Of a stretch of 64,000 nucleotides of DNA, positions 1-12,617 are shown one piece after another (the stretch's first letter is position 1; each line of letters begins with the position of its first letter). Position numbers and translations under genes: made by a program. The notes beneath the pieces were generated by a model that worked only from the letters and a program-made list of their open reading frames with translations, was not told the origin of the DNA and did not search any database. This DNA comes from Pseudomonas sp. Seg1 (GTDB lineage: Bacteria > Pseudomonadota > Gammaproteobacteria > Pseudomonadales > Pseudomonadaceae). Location of the stretch: positions 5,818,501-5,882,500 of the forward strand of contig NZ_AP021903.1 of the NCBI RefSeq assembly GCF_018326005.1, in the 5' to 3' direction.

Positions 1-32
1 ATCCCCTGATTTATGCTGTGGCTATTGGCCCC

Positions 33-103
33 ATCGCTGGCAAGCCAGCTCCCACAGGATTTGTGTACAGCGCCAACCCTGTGGGAGCTGGCTTGCCAGC
101 GAT
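33..103. repeat. REP doublet (REPIN), family A
   Basis: Two 26-nt arms in inverted orientation (33-58 and 78-103) with core GCTGGCAAGCCAGCTCCCAC, separated by 19 nt. The same arms recur at 4693, 11440-11837, 13907 and 13975. It lies just upstream of lhr. No gene is visible in 1-174. Confidence 0.9.
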
Positions 104-174
104 GAGGCCGTGATGGCCCGTAGAGATCCCAGCGGTACTTGCATCTTCCCGCCCTCACCCGCATAACTTGTCCC

Positions 175-4593
<4,419 letters not shown>

Positions 4594-4612
4594 GGTTGGT
4601 TGTTCTGGCCTC

Positions 4613-4718
4613 ATCGCTGGCAAGTCGAATCGTCGCACCGCATCTCCCACAGTGATTTGTGGTGTGCCTTCTATTCAAGCATCACCCGGTACCCTGTGGG
4701 AGCTGGCTTGCCAGCGAT
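4613..4718. repeat. REP doublet with one variant arm
   Basis: The right arm (4693-4718) is a standard family A REP. The left arm (4613-4652) keeps the outer ATCGCTGGCAAG and CTCCCACAG ends, but the middle is replaced by a TCGAATCGTCGCACC-type segment. The element lies in the convergent gap between lhr and the mechanosensitive channel gene; no separate terminator is evident there. Confidence 0.8.
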
Positions 4719-4749
4719 AGGGCCAGCACTCACACCACAAATCCCCAAA

Positions 4750-6840
4750 TCAAGTCCGCGACTCCTGCGGCAACTCGGTCGCGATTACCTCCTGCGCCTG
4801 CCGCTTCGGCAACAAAACCTGCTGTGGATAAGTCTGCGCAAAGTGCACCGTCGGGTTGTTATCCACAAGCTTCTTCAACCGCTGGTTGAACGCACGACTC
4901 ACCGCATACTGCCCGCCCGACACCGTACGGAACTGCGCCGTCAGCACCACGCCGTTCAAATCCATCTTGTCCACGCCAAACACATCCAGCGGCCCTTGCA
5001 GGTTGTACTTGAGGAACGGGTCTTCGCGGATCGAATCACCGGTCTCGCGGATCAATTCGATAGCCTTGTCGACATCCGTGTCATAGGTGAACTGCACCGA
5101 GAAAAACGCATAGGCGAATTGCCGCGATTGGTTGGTGACAGCCTTGATCTGGCCGAACGGCACCGAGTGCACAAAACCCTTGCCGTCACGCAGGCGCAGG
5201 GTGCGGATGGTCAGCCCTTCCACTGTGCCGGCATGTCCGGAATCGAGCACCACCCAGTCGCCGATCGACAGAGTGTCTTCAATGATGATGAACAGCCCGG
5301 TGATCACGTCCTGCACCAGTTGCTGCGAACCGAAGCCGATGGCCAGACCGACCACCCCGGCACCGGCCAGCAGCGGCGCGACGTTGATCCCCAGATTGGC
5401 CATGGTGGTGATCGCGCAGATCACCACGAGAATGATTTTGATCGCATTGCGCAGCAGCGGCAGGATGGTTTTCACCCGAGTGCTGGGCTGGCGCGCGGCG
5501 CGTTTACTGAGTGGCGGTTTCAGGGCTTCCTGAATCGCCGTGTCGAGCACCACCCACAACAACCACGTCACCAGAAAGATCAGGCCGATGCTGCTCAAGG
5601 CGTTACTGATTGCCCGCCCGACCGTGCTGCTCTGGGCGAAATCGAGCAGCGATACGCCCCAGATCCGCCCGAGGATATCGATGAAGGCAATCGCGATAAC
5701 GATCCGCAGCAACGCGTGCAACAGGCTGAGAAAGCGCTCCTTGTAGGCCCTGCTGCGTTGTAACGCCTCAGCTTTTCGCGACTTGAACAGGTGCTGCAGG
5801 ATGGTGCTGAGAAACACCGTGCCGATCAACAGCACCGTGGTGAACAACGCGCAGCGCAGGGCCTTTTGATTGTCCTCGCCAATGCCGATCAGATTGACCG
5901 CCGAGACCAGCACCATCAATACAATCGGCCAGTACCAAAGCCCGGAAAAAATCCGCAGCGACTCCTGCAATGACGGTTGTTTCAGCCGCTGGCTCAAAGG
6001 CCGGTTGCGGATCAGATGCGCCACCGGACGGCGCAGGCGAATCACCAGCAAACCGAAGATGATCGAAGCGATCAACCCGGTGAACACCGCGATGCTGCTG
6101 GTGATATTGCCGCCCAGTTGCCGGGCGATCTGCGGGCTGGTCAGTGCGTCGCTGAGGGCGGCGAGGAAGCCGATCAGGAACAATGGGCGCGGGCAGTAGT
6201 CACGAATGATCTGCGCCGCCGGGCGTTTGTGGCCGACGTTGAACATCACCACCACGCACAACAACATCGAGGTGGAAAAGATGCCGCTGCTGGTGGCGTA
6301 GGCCAGGCATAGCGCCAGCGCACGCCCCACCGAAGCTTGCAGAAAATGGCTGACGTATAAGGTCAGCGGCAAGCAAATCAGCGCCGGCACGGTGTACGGC
6401 AGCAAATAACCGAGCAGATCCTGACTGCGCTGACGGGTGCGAAACCAGCGGCTCTCGCGCAGGCGTTTGGCCGAAAGACTGCCGAGCACGGTCAGCAATG
6501 CAAAAGCGCCCAGCCATACGCCGGACAACGTCAGGAAATCACCGGCAACGCTCCAGCCCGAGCGGTTCGAGGGTTGATTGACCAGTTTGTCGACTTCGTC
6601 CGCCGCACGATCGGCGCGCAGGCGCCAGGCGTCGACCAGATGCTCGTTGAGATCGAGTTTGTCCTGGACGTCGTCGATGCTCGAACTGATGGCGCCGAGC
6701 AGGCCGCCCTGCACGATGGGCTCGGGTTTGGCCGGCTCTTCAGCAGCGGCCGGAACGCCCGGCAGCGCGGCGGCTTCGAGTTCGTTGGCACCTAGAAACA
6801 ACAATGCTCCCAGCAGAATGGCGATCCTGAACTTGATCAA
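4750..6840 (-). CDS. MscS-family mechanosensitive channel, YbiO-like
   Basis: Inner-membrane mechanosensitive channel of the large MscS group, 696 aa if translation starts at the TTG at 6840, close to E. coli YbiO (about 740 aa). The TTG is preceded by GGGAG at a suitable distance and begins a typical signal peptide (KFRIAILLGALLFLG…EAAA). After it come a periplasmic region rich in charged residues, a set of about ten hydrophobic segments, and the MscS core: a glycine/alanine-rich pore helix (LLAGAGVVGLAIGFGSQ) followed by the beta domain (IGDWVVLDSGHAGTVEG). An upstream extension to 6915 is open but lacks a good start. Family knowledge: these channels release solutes on hypo-osmotic shock. 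Single gene, convergent with lhr. Confidence 0.88.
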   Translation of the reverse strand: MIKFRIAILLGALLFLGANELEAAALPGVPAAAEEPAKPEPIVQGGLLGAISSSIDDVQDKLDLNEHLVDAWRLRADRAADEVDKLVNQPSNRSGWSVAGDFLTLSGVWLGAFALLTVLGSLSAKRLRESRWFRTRQRSQDLLGYLLPYTVPALICLPLTLYVSHFLQASVGRALALCLAYATSSGIFSTSMLLCVVVMFNVGHKRPAAQIIRDYCPRPLFLIGFLAALSDALTSPQIARQLGGNITSSIAVFTGLIASIIFGLLVIRLRRPVAHLIRNRPLSQRLKQPSLQESLRIFSGLWYWPIVLMVLVSAVNLIGIGEDNQKALRCALFTTVLLIGTVFLSTILQHLFKSRKAEALQRSRAYKERFLSLLHALLRIVIAIAFIDILGRIWGVSLLDFAQSSTVGRAISNALSSIGLIFLVTWLLWVVLDTAIQEALKPPLSKRAARQPSTRVKTILPLLRNAIKIILVVICAITTMANLGINVAPLLAGAGVVGLAIGFGSQQLVQDVITGLFIIIEDTLSIGDWVVLDSGHAGTVEGLTIRTLRLRDGKGFVHSVPFGQIKAVTNQSRQFAYAFFSVQFTYDTDVDKAIELIRETGDSIREDPFLKYNLQGPLDVFGVDKMDLNGVVLTAQFRTVSGGQYAVSRAFNQRLKKLVDNNPTVHFAQTYPQQVLLPKRQAQEVIATELPQESRT

Positions 6841-6971
6841 AACTCCGATCTCCCGTTGGCTGAACGTGTAAGGAACTGATCGGTGAATGGCGGACAAGTT
6901 CGGTTTTTGCCTCAATAACCCACTGAACCCACAGTCAGCCCTCTGAATGCCATTTTTTTGAAACCTTCCCC

Positions 6972-7101
6972 TGTGGCGAGGGGATTTATCCCCGATAGGC
7001 TGCGAAGCGGCCCCAAGCCTGAACTCCCTTTTTCCAGCTAGAGCGAGTTGGCTGGTGTGCGACTGCTGCGCAGCCGATCGGGGATAAATCCCCTCGCCAC
7101 A
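6972..7101. repeat. REP doublet, family C
   Basis: Arms 6972-6996 and 7077-7101 are inverted copies with core TGTGGCGAGGGGATTTATCC, spaced by 80 nt. This is a different REP family from those near lhr and downstream. A 104-residue reading frame across the right arm is a by-product of the repeat and not a gene. Confidence 0.88.
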
Positions 7102-7144
7102 AAGGCTCTCTCCAAGATGATGATTTCAACAATGACAGTCATCT

Positions 7145-7184
7145 GGCATTGGGATATTTGCGCTCAAGACAAATATCAAATGCC
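7145..7184. repeat. Imperfect palindrome, possible operator
   Basis: Left arm 7145-7160 (GGCATTGGGATATTTG) and right arm 7170-7184 (CAAATATCAAATGCC) pair almost completely around a 9-nt centre. It is AT-rich and not a REP. It lies about 75 bp upstream of the small MFS-like relic, so it may be a regulator site left from a lost gene. Confidence 0.5.
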
Positions 7185-7256
7185 CATCCCCGTATTTTTC
7201 CGCACAACCCAAACCCCGACACTGCGCTCCATCGAAACCTCTACCGGAGTGCCGTC

Positions 7257-7301
7257 ATGCCCATTGCCTTGCTCGCGCTGCCCCTCAGCGTTGGTCACTG
7301 A
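7257..7301 (+). pseudogene. Possible relic of an MFS transporter start
   Basis: GGAG at 7246-7249 precedes an ATG (7257) and 14 codons reading MPIALLALPLSVGH before TGA. The first eight residues are identical to the very conserved start of AraJ/YdhP-type MFS drug transporters (MPIALLAL…), which then stops abruptly. This suggests a deletion of most of a transporter gene, with its translation start and a terminator-like hairpin left in place. It could also be a chance match; confidence is low. Confidence 0.35.
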
Positions 7302-7306
7302 TTCAA

Positions 7307-7334
7307 AAAAAATCCCATGTGCAGGGGCTTTTGC
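7307..7334 (+). terminator. Terminator-like hairpin
   Basis: An A-run and TCCC pair imperfectly with GGGGCTTTT across a 7-nt loop, directly after the MFS-like relic. Weak hairpin. Confidence 0.4.
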
Positions 7335-7369
7335 GGTGTTTTCAAGAATGCACCGTCCGTAACGCCGTC

Positions 7370-7399
7370 GAAACTTTCCCGAACCGTGCGCAGTCATCA
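7370..7399 (+). promoter_or_regulatory. Possible ECF (AlgU-like) promoter
   Basis: GAAACTT (7370-7376) followed after 17 nt by TCATCA (7394-7399) resembles the GAACTT-N16/17-TCnnA pattern of AlgU (sigma-E type) promoters. It lies 41 bp before the DUF72 gene that begins an operon of envelope genes. One mismatch in the -35; tentative. Confidence 0.3.
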
Positions 7400-7440
7400 G
7401 CAGACAGAGGCTGTACGAGGACTTTCAACGGGAGGGCGGC

Positions 7441-8367
7441 ATGGCAACGATTCACATCGGTATTTCCGGCTGGCGCTACGCTCCGTGGCGCGGGGATTTC
7501 TACCCGAAAGGACTGGCGCAAAAGCGCGAATTGCAGTTCGCCTCGCGGGCCGTCAACAGCATCGAAATCAATGGATCGTTCTACGCCCTGCAACGGCCCG
7601 AACGCTATGCGCAGTGGTACGTCGAAACGCCCGATGACTTCGTTTTCAGCGTCAAGGCGCCGCGTTTCATTACCCACATTCGCCGCTTGCGCGAGATCGA
7701 AAAACCGCTGGCGAATTTCTTCGCCTCCGGGGTGCTGGAGTTGAAGGAAAAGCTTGGCCCGATCCTTTGGCAATTCCCGCCCAACTTCAAATTCGACGCC
7801 GAACGCTTCGAGCATTTCCTCGCCCTGCTGCCCCACGACACTCAAGCGGCTGCCGCCCTCGCCCGCCAGCACGATGCCCACCTGCATGGCCACGCCAGCC
7901 TGAAGGCTTACGGCAAGAAACCGTTGCGCCACGCCGTGGAAATCCGTAACGACAGCTTCATCGACCCTGACTTCGTGCGCATGTTGAAACGCCACAACAC
8001 CGCACTGGTGATCGCCGACACCGGCGGCAAGTGGCCGTACCGCGAGGACGTGACCAGCGATTTCGTCTACCTGCGCCTGCACGGTGCCGAAGAACTGTAC
8101 GCCAGCGGCTACACCGCCCCCGCGCTCAAACGCTGGGAAGAGCGGATCGACGCCTGGCACCACGGCCAGCAACCGAAAGACGCGCACTTGATCGCACCAC
8201 GGGTAAAACCCCGGGCGCGAAAATCCCGCGAAGTATTTTGCTATTTCGACAACGACATCAAAGTCCGCGCGCCGTACGACGCACGTGATCTGCTGCATCG
8301 TTTCGACCTCGATGGAGGCCTCGCCACCACCCCCGGCGAACCCGCCGGCGAAGGGGTGCTGGCATGA
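7441..8367 (+). CDS. DUF72 (YecE-type) family protein
   Basis: 308 aa, in the normal length range of DUF72. The start [20 protein letters not shown] and the early EINGSFY and FSVKAPR motifs are the family hallmarks; the fold is a TIM-barrel and the biochemical role is not established. GGGAGGGCGGC supplies a strong ribosome binding site before the ATG. It is the first gene of a tight four-gene operon: its TGA overlaps the ATG of the next gene (ATGA). Its linkage here to ybhP, clsB and ybhN homologues suggests a link with envelope lipids, but that is inference. Confidence 0.9.
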   Translation: MATIHIGISGWRYAPWRGDFYPKGLAQKRELQFASRAVNSIEINGSFYALQRPERYAQWYVETPDDFVFSVKAPRFITHIRRLREIEKPLANFFASGVLELKEKLGPILWQFPPNFKFDAERFEHFLALLPHDTQAAAALARQHDAHLHGHASLKAYGKKPLRHAVEIRNDSFIDPDFVRMLKRHNTALVIADTGGKWPYREDVTSDFVYLRLHGAEELYASGYTAPALKRWEERIDAWHHGQQPKDAHLIAPRVKPRARKSREVFCYFDNDIKVRAPYDARDLLHRFDLDGGLATTPGEPAGEGVLA

Positions 8368-9161
8368 GTATTCCAGAGCCGGTCGGTTTCACTGACGAAG
8401 GCGCCGAGGTCGCGTCATCCGTGCGCTGTTTCACCGTGCTGACGGTCAACACCCACAAGGGTTTCACCGCACTGAACCGGCGTTTCATCCTGCCGGAGTT
8501 GCGCGAAGCAGTGCGCAGCGTAGCCGCCGACGTGGTGTTTCTGCAGGAAGTCCATGGCACCCACGAGCACCATCCCCAGCGTTACGACAACTGGCCAAAG
8601 ATGCCGCAATACGAATTCCTCGCCGACAGCCTCTGGCCGCAGTTCGCCTACGGGCGCAACGCGGTGTACCCGGAGGGTGATCACGGCAATGCGCTGCTGT
8701 CGAAATTCCAGATCATCCGTCACGACAACCTCGATGTGTCGATCAGCGGCCACGAGAATCGCGGCTTGCTGCATTGCGTGCTGCGCCTGCCCGGTGACGG
8801 CGTCGAGGTCCATGCGATCTGCGTGCATCTGGGCCTGCGTGAAAGCCACCGCAACGCGCAACTCGGCTTGCTCATGCAACGCCTCGCCGAACTGCCGGAC
8901 GACGCGCCGGTGATTGTCGCCGGCGATTTCAATGATTGGCGCCAGCGGGCCAGCGAATTGCTCAAACCTTGTGGTCTGCGCGAAGTATTCGCCGAGCATC
9001 ACGGCAAACCGGCGCGCAGTTTTCCGGCGCGGCTGCCCGCGCTGCGGCTGGACCGCATCTACGTGCGCAACCTCAAGGCCCGCCAGCCGAAAGTCCTGGC
9101 GAACCGGCCCTGGTCACACCTTTCCGACCACGTACCGCTATCGGTGGAGATCGAACTATGA
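8364..9161 (+). CDS. ybhP: Endonuclease/exonuclease/phosphatase protein, YbhP-like
   Basis: 265 aa of the EEP (DNase I-like) superfamily. Visible motifs are VNTHKGF near residue 30, the FLQEV metal-binding glutamate near 60, HGNALLSKF near 110, AGDFNDWR near 190, and the C-terminal SDHVPL with the catalytic histidine. Family members cleave phosphodiester bonds in nucleic acids, inositol phosphates or sphingolipids; the substrate of YbhP is unknown. It overlaps the upstream DUF72 gene and the downstream clsB by ATGA. E. coli has the same ybhP-clsB-ybhN order, which supports the assignment. Confidence 0.88.
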   Translation: MSIPEPVGFTDEGAEVASSVRCFTVLTVNTHKGFTALNRRFILPELREAVRSVAADVVFLQEVHGTHEHHPQRYDNWPKMPQYEFLADSLWPQFAYGRNAVYPEGDHGNALLSKFQIIRHDNLDVSISGHENRGLLHCVLRLPGDGVEVHAICVHLGLRESHRNAQLGLLMQRLAELPDDAPVIVAGDFNDWRQRASELLKPCGLREVFAEHHGKPARSFPARLPALRLDRIYVRNLKARQPKVLANRPWSHLSDHVPLSVEIEL

Positions 9162-10432
9162 GCAGCGCACCGCTGGAGAAGTCCGCCGTGGAACCGATCA
9201 GCATCAATCCGCCGATCCGCGAGCCCGGTCAGGTCGATGTCGAGTACCACTGGCAGGGCAACAACCGCGTCGAACTGTTGGAAAACGGCGAGGAATATTT
9301 CCCGCGAGTGTTCGAAGCGATGCGGGCGGCGAAGAGTGAAATCCTGCTCGAGACCTTCATCGTTTTCGAAGACAAGGTCGGCGCCGAACTACAGGAGATT
9401 CTGATCGATGCCGCGCAACGTGGTGTGCGCACCACCGTCAGCCTCGATGGCTTCGGTTGTGGCGAACTCACCAGCGGTTATCTCTCGGCGCTGAGCGATG
9501 CCGGCGTACACCTGCAAATCTTCGATCCGGCCCCCAAACACCTGGGCTTTCGCACCAACTGGTTCCGCCGTTTGCACCGCAAGATCGTGGTGGTCGACGG
9601 CTTGATCGCGTTCATTGGCGGGATCAATTTTTCCGGCGATCACTTGTTGGATTTTGGCCCGGAAGCCAAGCAGGATTACGCGGTCGAAATCCAGGGACCG
9701 GCGGTGGCCGACATCCATCATTTCGCCCTGCTGCAAAGCGGTCGCCCCGGACGAGCGCGGTTCTGGTGGCAGCGCCGGCGCCAGCGCCGCGCAGATATGG
9801 CCTTCACTGAACACGACGGCCAGGTACGACTGGTGTTTCGCGATAACGATCAGCACCACAGCGATATCGAAGAGGTGTATTTGCAGGTCCTGCGCCGGGC
9901 CAAACGCCGGGTGGTCATTGCCAATGCCTACTTTTTCCCCGGCTATCGCCTGCTGCGTGAAATCCGCAACGCCGCACGGCGCGGCGTCGAGGTGCGGCTG
10001 ATCCTGCAAGGCCAGCCGGACATGCTGGTGGCGAAACTCGCGGCGCGCATGACCTACGACTATCTGCTCAAGGCCGGCGTGCAGATTCACGAATACTGCC
10101 AGCGGCCGTTACACGGCAAAGTCGCGTTGGTGGACGAGGAATGGAGCACCGTCGGCTCGAGCAATCTCGACCCGCTGAGCCTGTCGTTGAACCTCGAAGC
10201 CAACGTGCTGATCCGCGACCGCGCGTTCAATCAGGAACTGTTCCGACGCCTCGAAGAACTCAGCCAGAACCACTGCAAAGCCATGGACGCCAGCAAGTCG
10301 CCGCGCGGGCGGGTCTGGCACATGACCGTGGGTTTTCTGGTATTCCACTTTTTGCGGCATTTTCCGGCGATGGCCGGTTGGCTGCCTGCGCACAAACCGA
10401 GGCTCAAGCCGTTTCGAGGTAATCGCTCATGA
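9158..10432 (+). CDS. clsB: Cardiolipin synthase B-like phospholipase D protein
   Basis: 424 aa, the usual size for ClsB (E. coli 413). Two HKD motifs are visible: H140-x-K142-x4-D147 (HRKIVVVDG) and H319-x-K321-x4-D326 (HGKVALVD), each followed by the expected glycine/serine region (GGINFSG, GSSNLDP). The enzyme is expected to make cardiolipin at the inner membrane, from phosphatidylglycerol with phosphatidylethanolamine or a second phosphatidylglycerol as partner. The ATG at 9158 overlaps the ybhP stop; the longer frame upstream is only the shadow of ybhP. The stop overlaps ybhN. Confidence 0.9.
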   Translation: MSSAPLEKSAVEPISINPPIREPGQVDVEYHWQGNNRVELLENGEEYFPRVFEAMRAAKSEILLETFIVFEDKVGAELQEILIDAAQRGVRTTVSLDGFGCGELTSGYLSALSDAGVHLQIFDPAPKHLGFRTNWFRRLHRKIVVVDGLIAFIGGINFSGDHLLDFGPEAKQDYAVEIQGPAVADIHHFALLQSGRPGRARFWWQRRRQRRADMAFTEHDGQVRLVFRDNDQHHSDIEEVYLQVLRRAKRRVVIANAYFFPGYRLLREIRNAARRGVEVRLILQGQPDMLVAKLAARMTYDYLLKAGVQIHEYCQRPLHGKVALVDEEWSTVGSSNLDPLSLSLNLEANVLIRDRAFNQELFRRLEELSQNHCKAMDASKSPRGRVWHMTVGFLVFHFLRHFPAMAGWLPAHKPRLKPFRGNRS

Positions 10433-11415
10433 GCCGTTCCGAAGCCCATCCGCATCAGCAATCAGCGCCAGCCACTCACTCACACTGGAGTAAATGGAAG
10501 CGTCCGCTGACGGTGCTGTTTTTTCTCGCGTTGATCGTGCTGCTGACAATGTTCGCCCGCCGCATCGAATGGGCCGAAGTGTTGCAGACCCTCGCTGATT
10601 TCAAAGTGCGCACGCTGATCATCGCCGCCAGCGTGACGCTGCTGAGTTTTCTGACTTACGCCAGTTTCGACCTGATCGGCCGTACTTACATCCGCCAGGA
10701 CCTGACCTGGAAACAGATCCTGCCGGTGGGGATCATCAGCTACGCGTTCAACCTCAATCTCAGCGCCTGGGTCGGCGGTATCGCCATGCGTTACCGGCTG
10801 TATTCGCGCCTCGGCGTAAGCAAAAGCAACATCGCCAAGATTCTCGGCCTGAGCCTGGCGACCAACTGGTTTGGCTACATGACCATCGCCGGCGTGGTGT
10901 TCAGCAGCGGATTGGTGAGCATGCCGCCGGGCTGGAAAATCAGCACCACAGCGTTGCAAGGCATCGGTGTGCTGTTGCTGCTGATCAGCGCCGGGTATCT
11001 CGCGGCGTGCCAATTTTCCAAGCGCCGTGAATGGTCGATTCGTGGCGTGGAAATCAACCTGCCATCGCTGCGCATGGCGGTGTTGCAGTTGCTGCTGGGC
11101 GCGTTGAACTGGTCGCTGATGGCCGCGGTGATTTTCACGTTGCTGCCGAGCAAACTCGACTATCCGTTGGTGCTTGGGGTGTTGTTGATCAGTGCGATTG
11201 CCGGGGTCATCACCCATATTCCGGCGGGGCTCGGGGTACTGGAAGCGGTGTTTGTGGCGCTGCTGCAACATGAGGCGTCGCGGGGCAGTCTGGTGGCGGG
11301 GTTACTGGCGTATCGGGCGATTTATTTTCTGTTGCCGTTACTGATTACGCTGGTGATGTATTTGCTGGTGGAGGCGAAGGCCAAGTCGCTGCGGATCGAA
11401 AAGAAACCTTCCTGA
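10429..11415 (+). CDS. ybhN: YbhN family inner-membrane protein (UPF0104)
   Basis: 328 aa integral membrane protein with about eight hydrophobic segments, starting after a short polar N-terminus at residue 24. It belongs to the lysylphosphatidylglycerol synthetase-like/flippase TM family; YFNLNLSAWVGG-type and THIPAGLGVLEAVF motifs are visible. It lacks the soluble MprF catalytic domain, so it cannot by itself aminoacylate lipids. Last gene of the operon (ATGA overlap with clsB). The function of YbhN is unknown; a lipid-translocation role fits the neighbours but is inferred. Confidence 0.87.
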   Translation: MSRSEAHPHQQSAPATHSHWSKWKRPLTVLFFLALIVLLTMFARRIEWAEVLQTLADFKVRTLIIAASVTLLSFLTYASFDLIGRTYIRQDLTWKQILPVGIISYAFNLNLSAWVGGIAMRYRLYSRLGVSKSNIAKILGLSLATNWFGYMTIAGVVFSSGLVSMPPGWKISTTALQGIGVLLLLISAGYLAACQFSKRREWSIRGVEINLPSLRMAVLQLLLGALNWSLMAAVIFTLLPSKLDYPLVLGVLLISAIAGVITHIPAGLGVLEAVFVALLQHEASRGSLVAGLLAYRAIYFLLPLLITLVMYLLVEAKAKSLRIEKKPS

Positions 11416-11439
11416 CATTCTTGTAGAGGCCGATGGCCT

Positions 11440-11837
11440 CATCGCTGGCAAGCCAGCTCCCACAATGGAATGCATTTCCCTGTGGATTGTTGAGGCTGAT
11501 GGCACCATCGCTGGCAAGCCAGCTCCCACGATGGAATGCATTTTCCTGTGGATTGTTGAGGCTGAAGGCACCATCGCTGGCAAGCCAGCTCCCACAATGG
11601 AATGCATTTTCCTGTGGATTGTTGAGGCTGAAGGCACCATCGCTGGCAAGCCAGCTCCCACATTGGAATGAATTTCCCTGTGGATTGTTGAGGCTGATGG
11701 CACCACCGCTGGCAAGCCAGCTCCCACATTTGGAATGCATTTCCCTGTGGATTGTTGAGGCTGATGGCACCATCGCTGGCAAGCCAGTTCCCATATTGGA
11801 ATGCATTTCCCTGTGGGAGCTGGCTTGCCAGCGATAG
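11440..11837. repeat. 66-bp tandem array of REP units
   Basis: Six direct copies of a family A REP (starts 11440, 11506, 11572, 11638, 11704, 11771) are spaced by 66, 66, 66, 66 and 67 bp, each with a near-identical linker GGAATGCATTTCCCTGTGGA…TTGAGGCTGATGGCAC. The array is closed by a seventh, inverted REP (11812-11837). It fills almost the whole 443-bp gap between ybhN and the hydrolase gene. Because 66 is divisible by three, five or more long repetitive reading frames appear on both strands; none has a plausible start or composition, and I do not call them genes. Confidence 0.95.
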
Positions 11838-11858
11838 CGTCAGGAAGAACAACACAAC

Positions 11859-12617
11859 CTATGAAGACTGGATGATGCTCAACCGCTCACCCACGACCAT
11901 CTCGGTGATCCAGTCCACCAGAATCGACGTATACGCCTGCTGCGAAACCGGGTCGCTCAACGCATGATCCGCGCCATCAATGATCCGGTGCGTCAGCGAG
12001 TGAGTCTGCTGACATGCCGCGCGGTAACTCATGATCGTCGCGTGGGGCACGTAGACGTCGGTTTCCGACTCCACCAACAACACGTCTCCGGTGAATTGCG
12101 AACACGCGTGCAGCGCCCGATTGCTGTCGGCACGTACCAGGGTGCCGCGATAATCACGCAAATCAGCCTTGTCCAGATCACGCTTGGGGGTGTGCCATTG
12201 CTCGTCGCGGTACAACGCCGGGACTCGCAGCGCCAGCCAGCGTACCGGGCGTAAAGAGGTGAGGATCGAAGCCAGATAGCCGCCGTAACTGGTACCGACC
12301 ACGGCAATCGCGGAGGTATCCAGCGCCGGGTGCGAAAGCAAGCGATCGTACGCTGCCAGAAGATCGCGCAAATTGTCCTCACGCGTTACCCGCGTCAGTG
12401 GAATCCCGGTGCCGCCCGTGTGCCCGCGCAAATCGAAGGTCAGGCACACACAACCCAGGCCGGCAATACCTTTGGCCCGCTCAAGATCACGCTCCTGGCT
12501 ACCGCCCCAACCGTGGACAAACAACACTCCCGGCACCTTGGATTTGGGACTGAGAAATGTCCCGCTCATCTGCTCGTCATCAATGTCGATTTGAATGCTT
12601 TCGCTTCTAGCCGTCAT
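11859..12617 (-). CDS. Alpha/beta hydrolase
   Basis: 252 aa alpha/beta-hydrolase of the dienelactone-hydrolase/S9-like type. The oxyanion region VHGWGGS lies near 34-40, the nucleophile elbow is GTSYGG with S110, and the other likely triad members are D187 (ESETDVYVP) and H218 (DGADHAL). The substrate cannot be told. Its ATG lies inside the last codons of the DUF3182 gene (11-nt overlap), with no clear ribosome binding site, which points to translational coupling and a joint function. Confidence 0.85.
   Translation of the reverse strand: MTARSESIQIDIDDEQMSGTFLSPKSKVPGVLFVHGWGGSQERDLERAKGIAGLGCVCLTFDLRGHTGGTGIPLTRVTREDNLRDLLAAYDRLLSHPALDTSAIAVVGTSYGGYLASILTSLRPVRWLALRVPALYRDEQWHTPKRDLDKADLRDYRGTLVRADSNRALHACSQFTGDVLLVESETDVYVPHATIMSYRAACQQTHSLTHRIIDGADHALSDPVSQQAYTSILVDWITEMVVGERLSIIQSS

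Noticed and set aside
7048..7362. A 104-codon frame between the channel gene and the DUF72 gene
   Set aside because: It begins in the family C REP and runs through the palindrome and terminator-like hairpin; no codon bias of a real gene.
11338..11855. Several repetitive reading frames of 70-150 codons on both strands (repeats like GSWLASDGAISLNNPQ)
   Set aside because: They are produced by the 66-bp REP array, whose period is a multiple of three; no start signals or family match.
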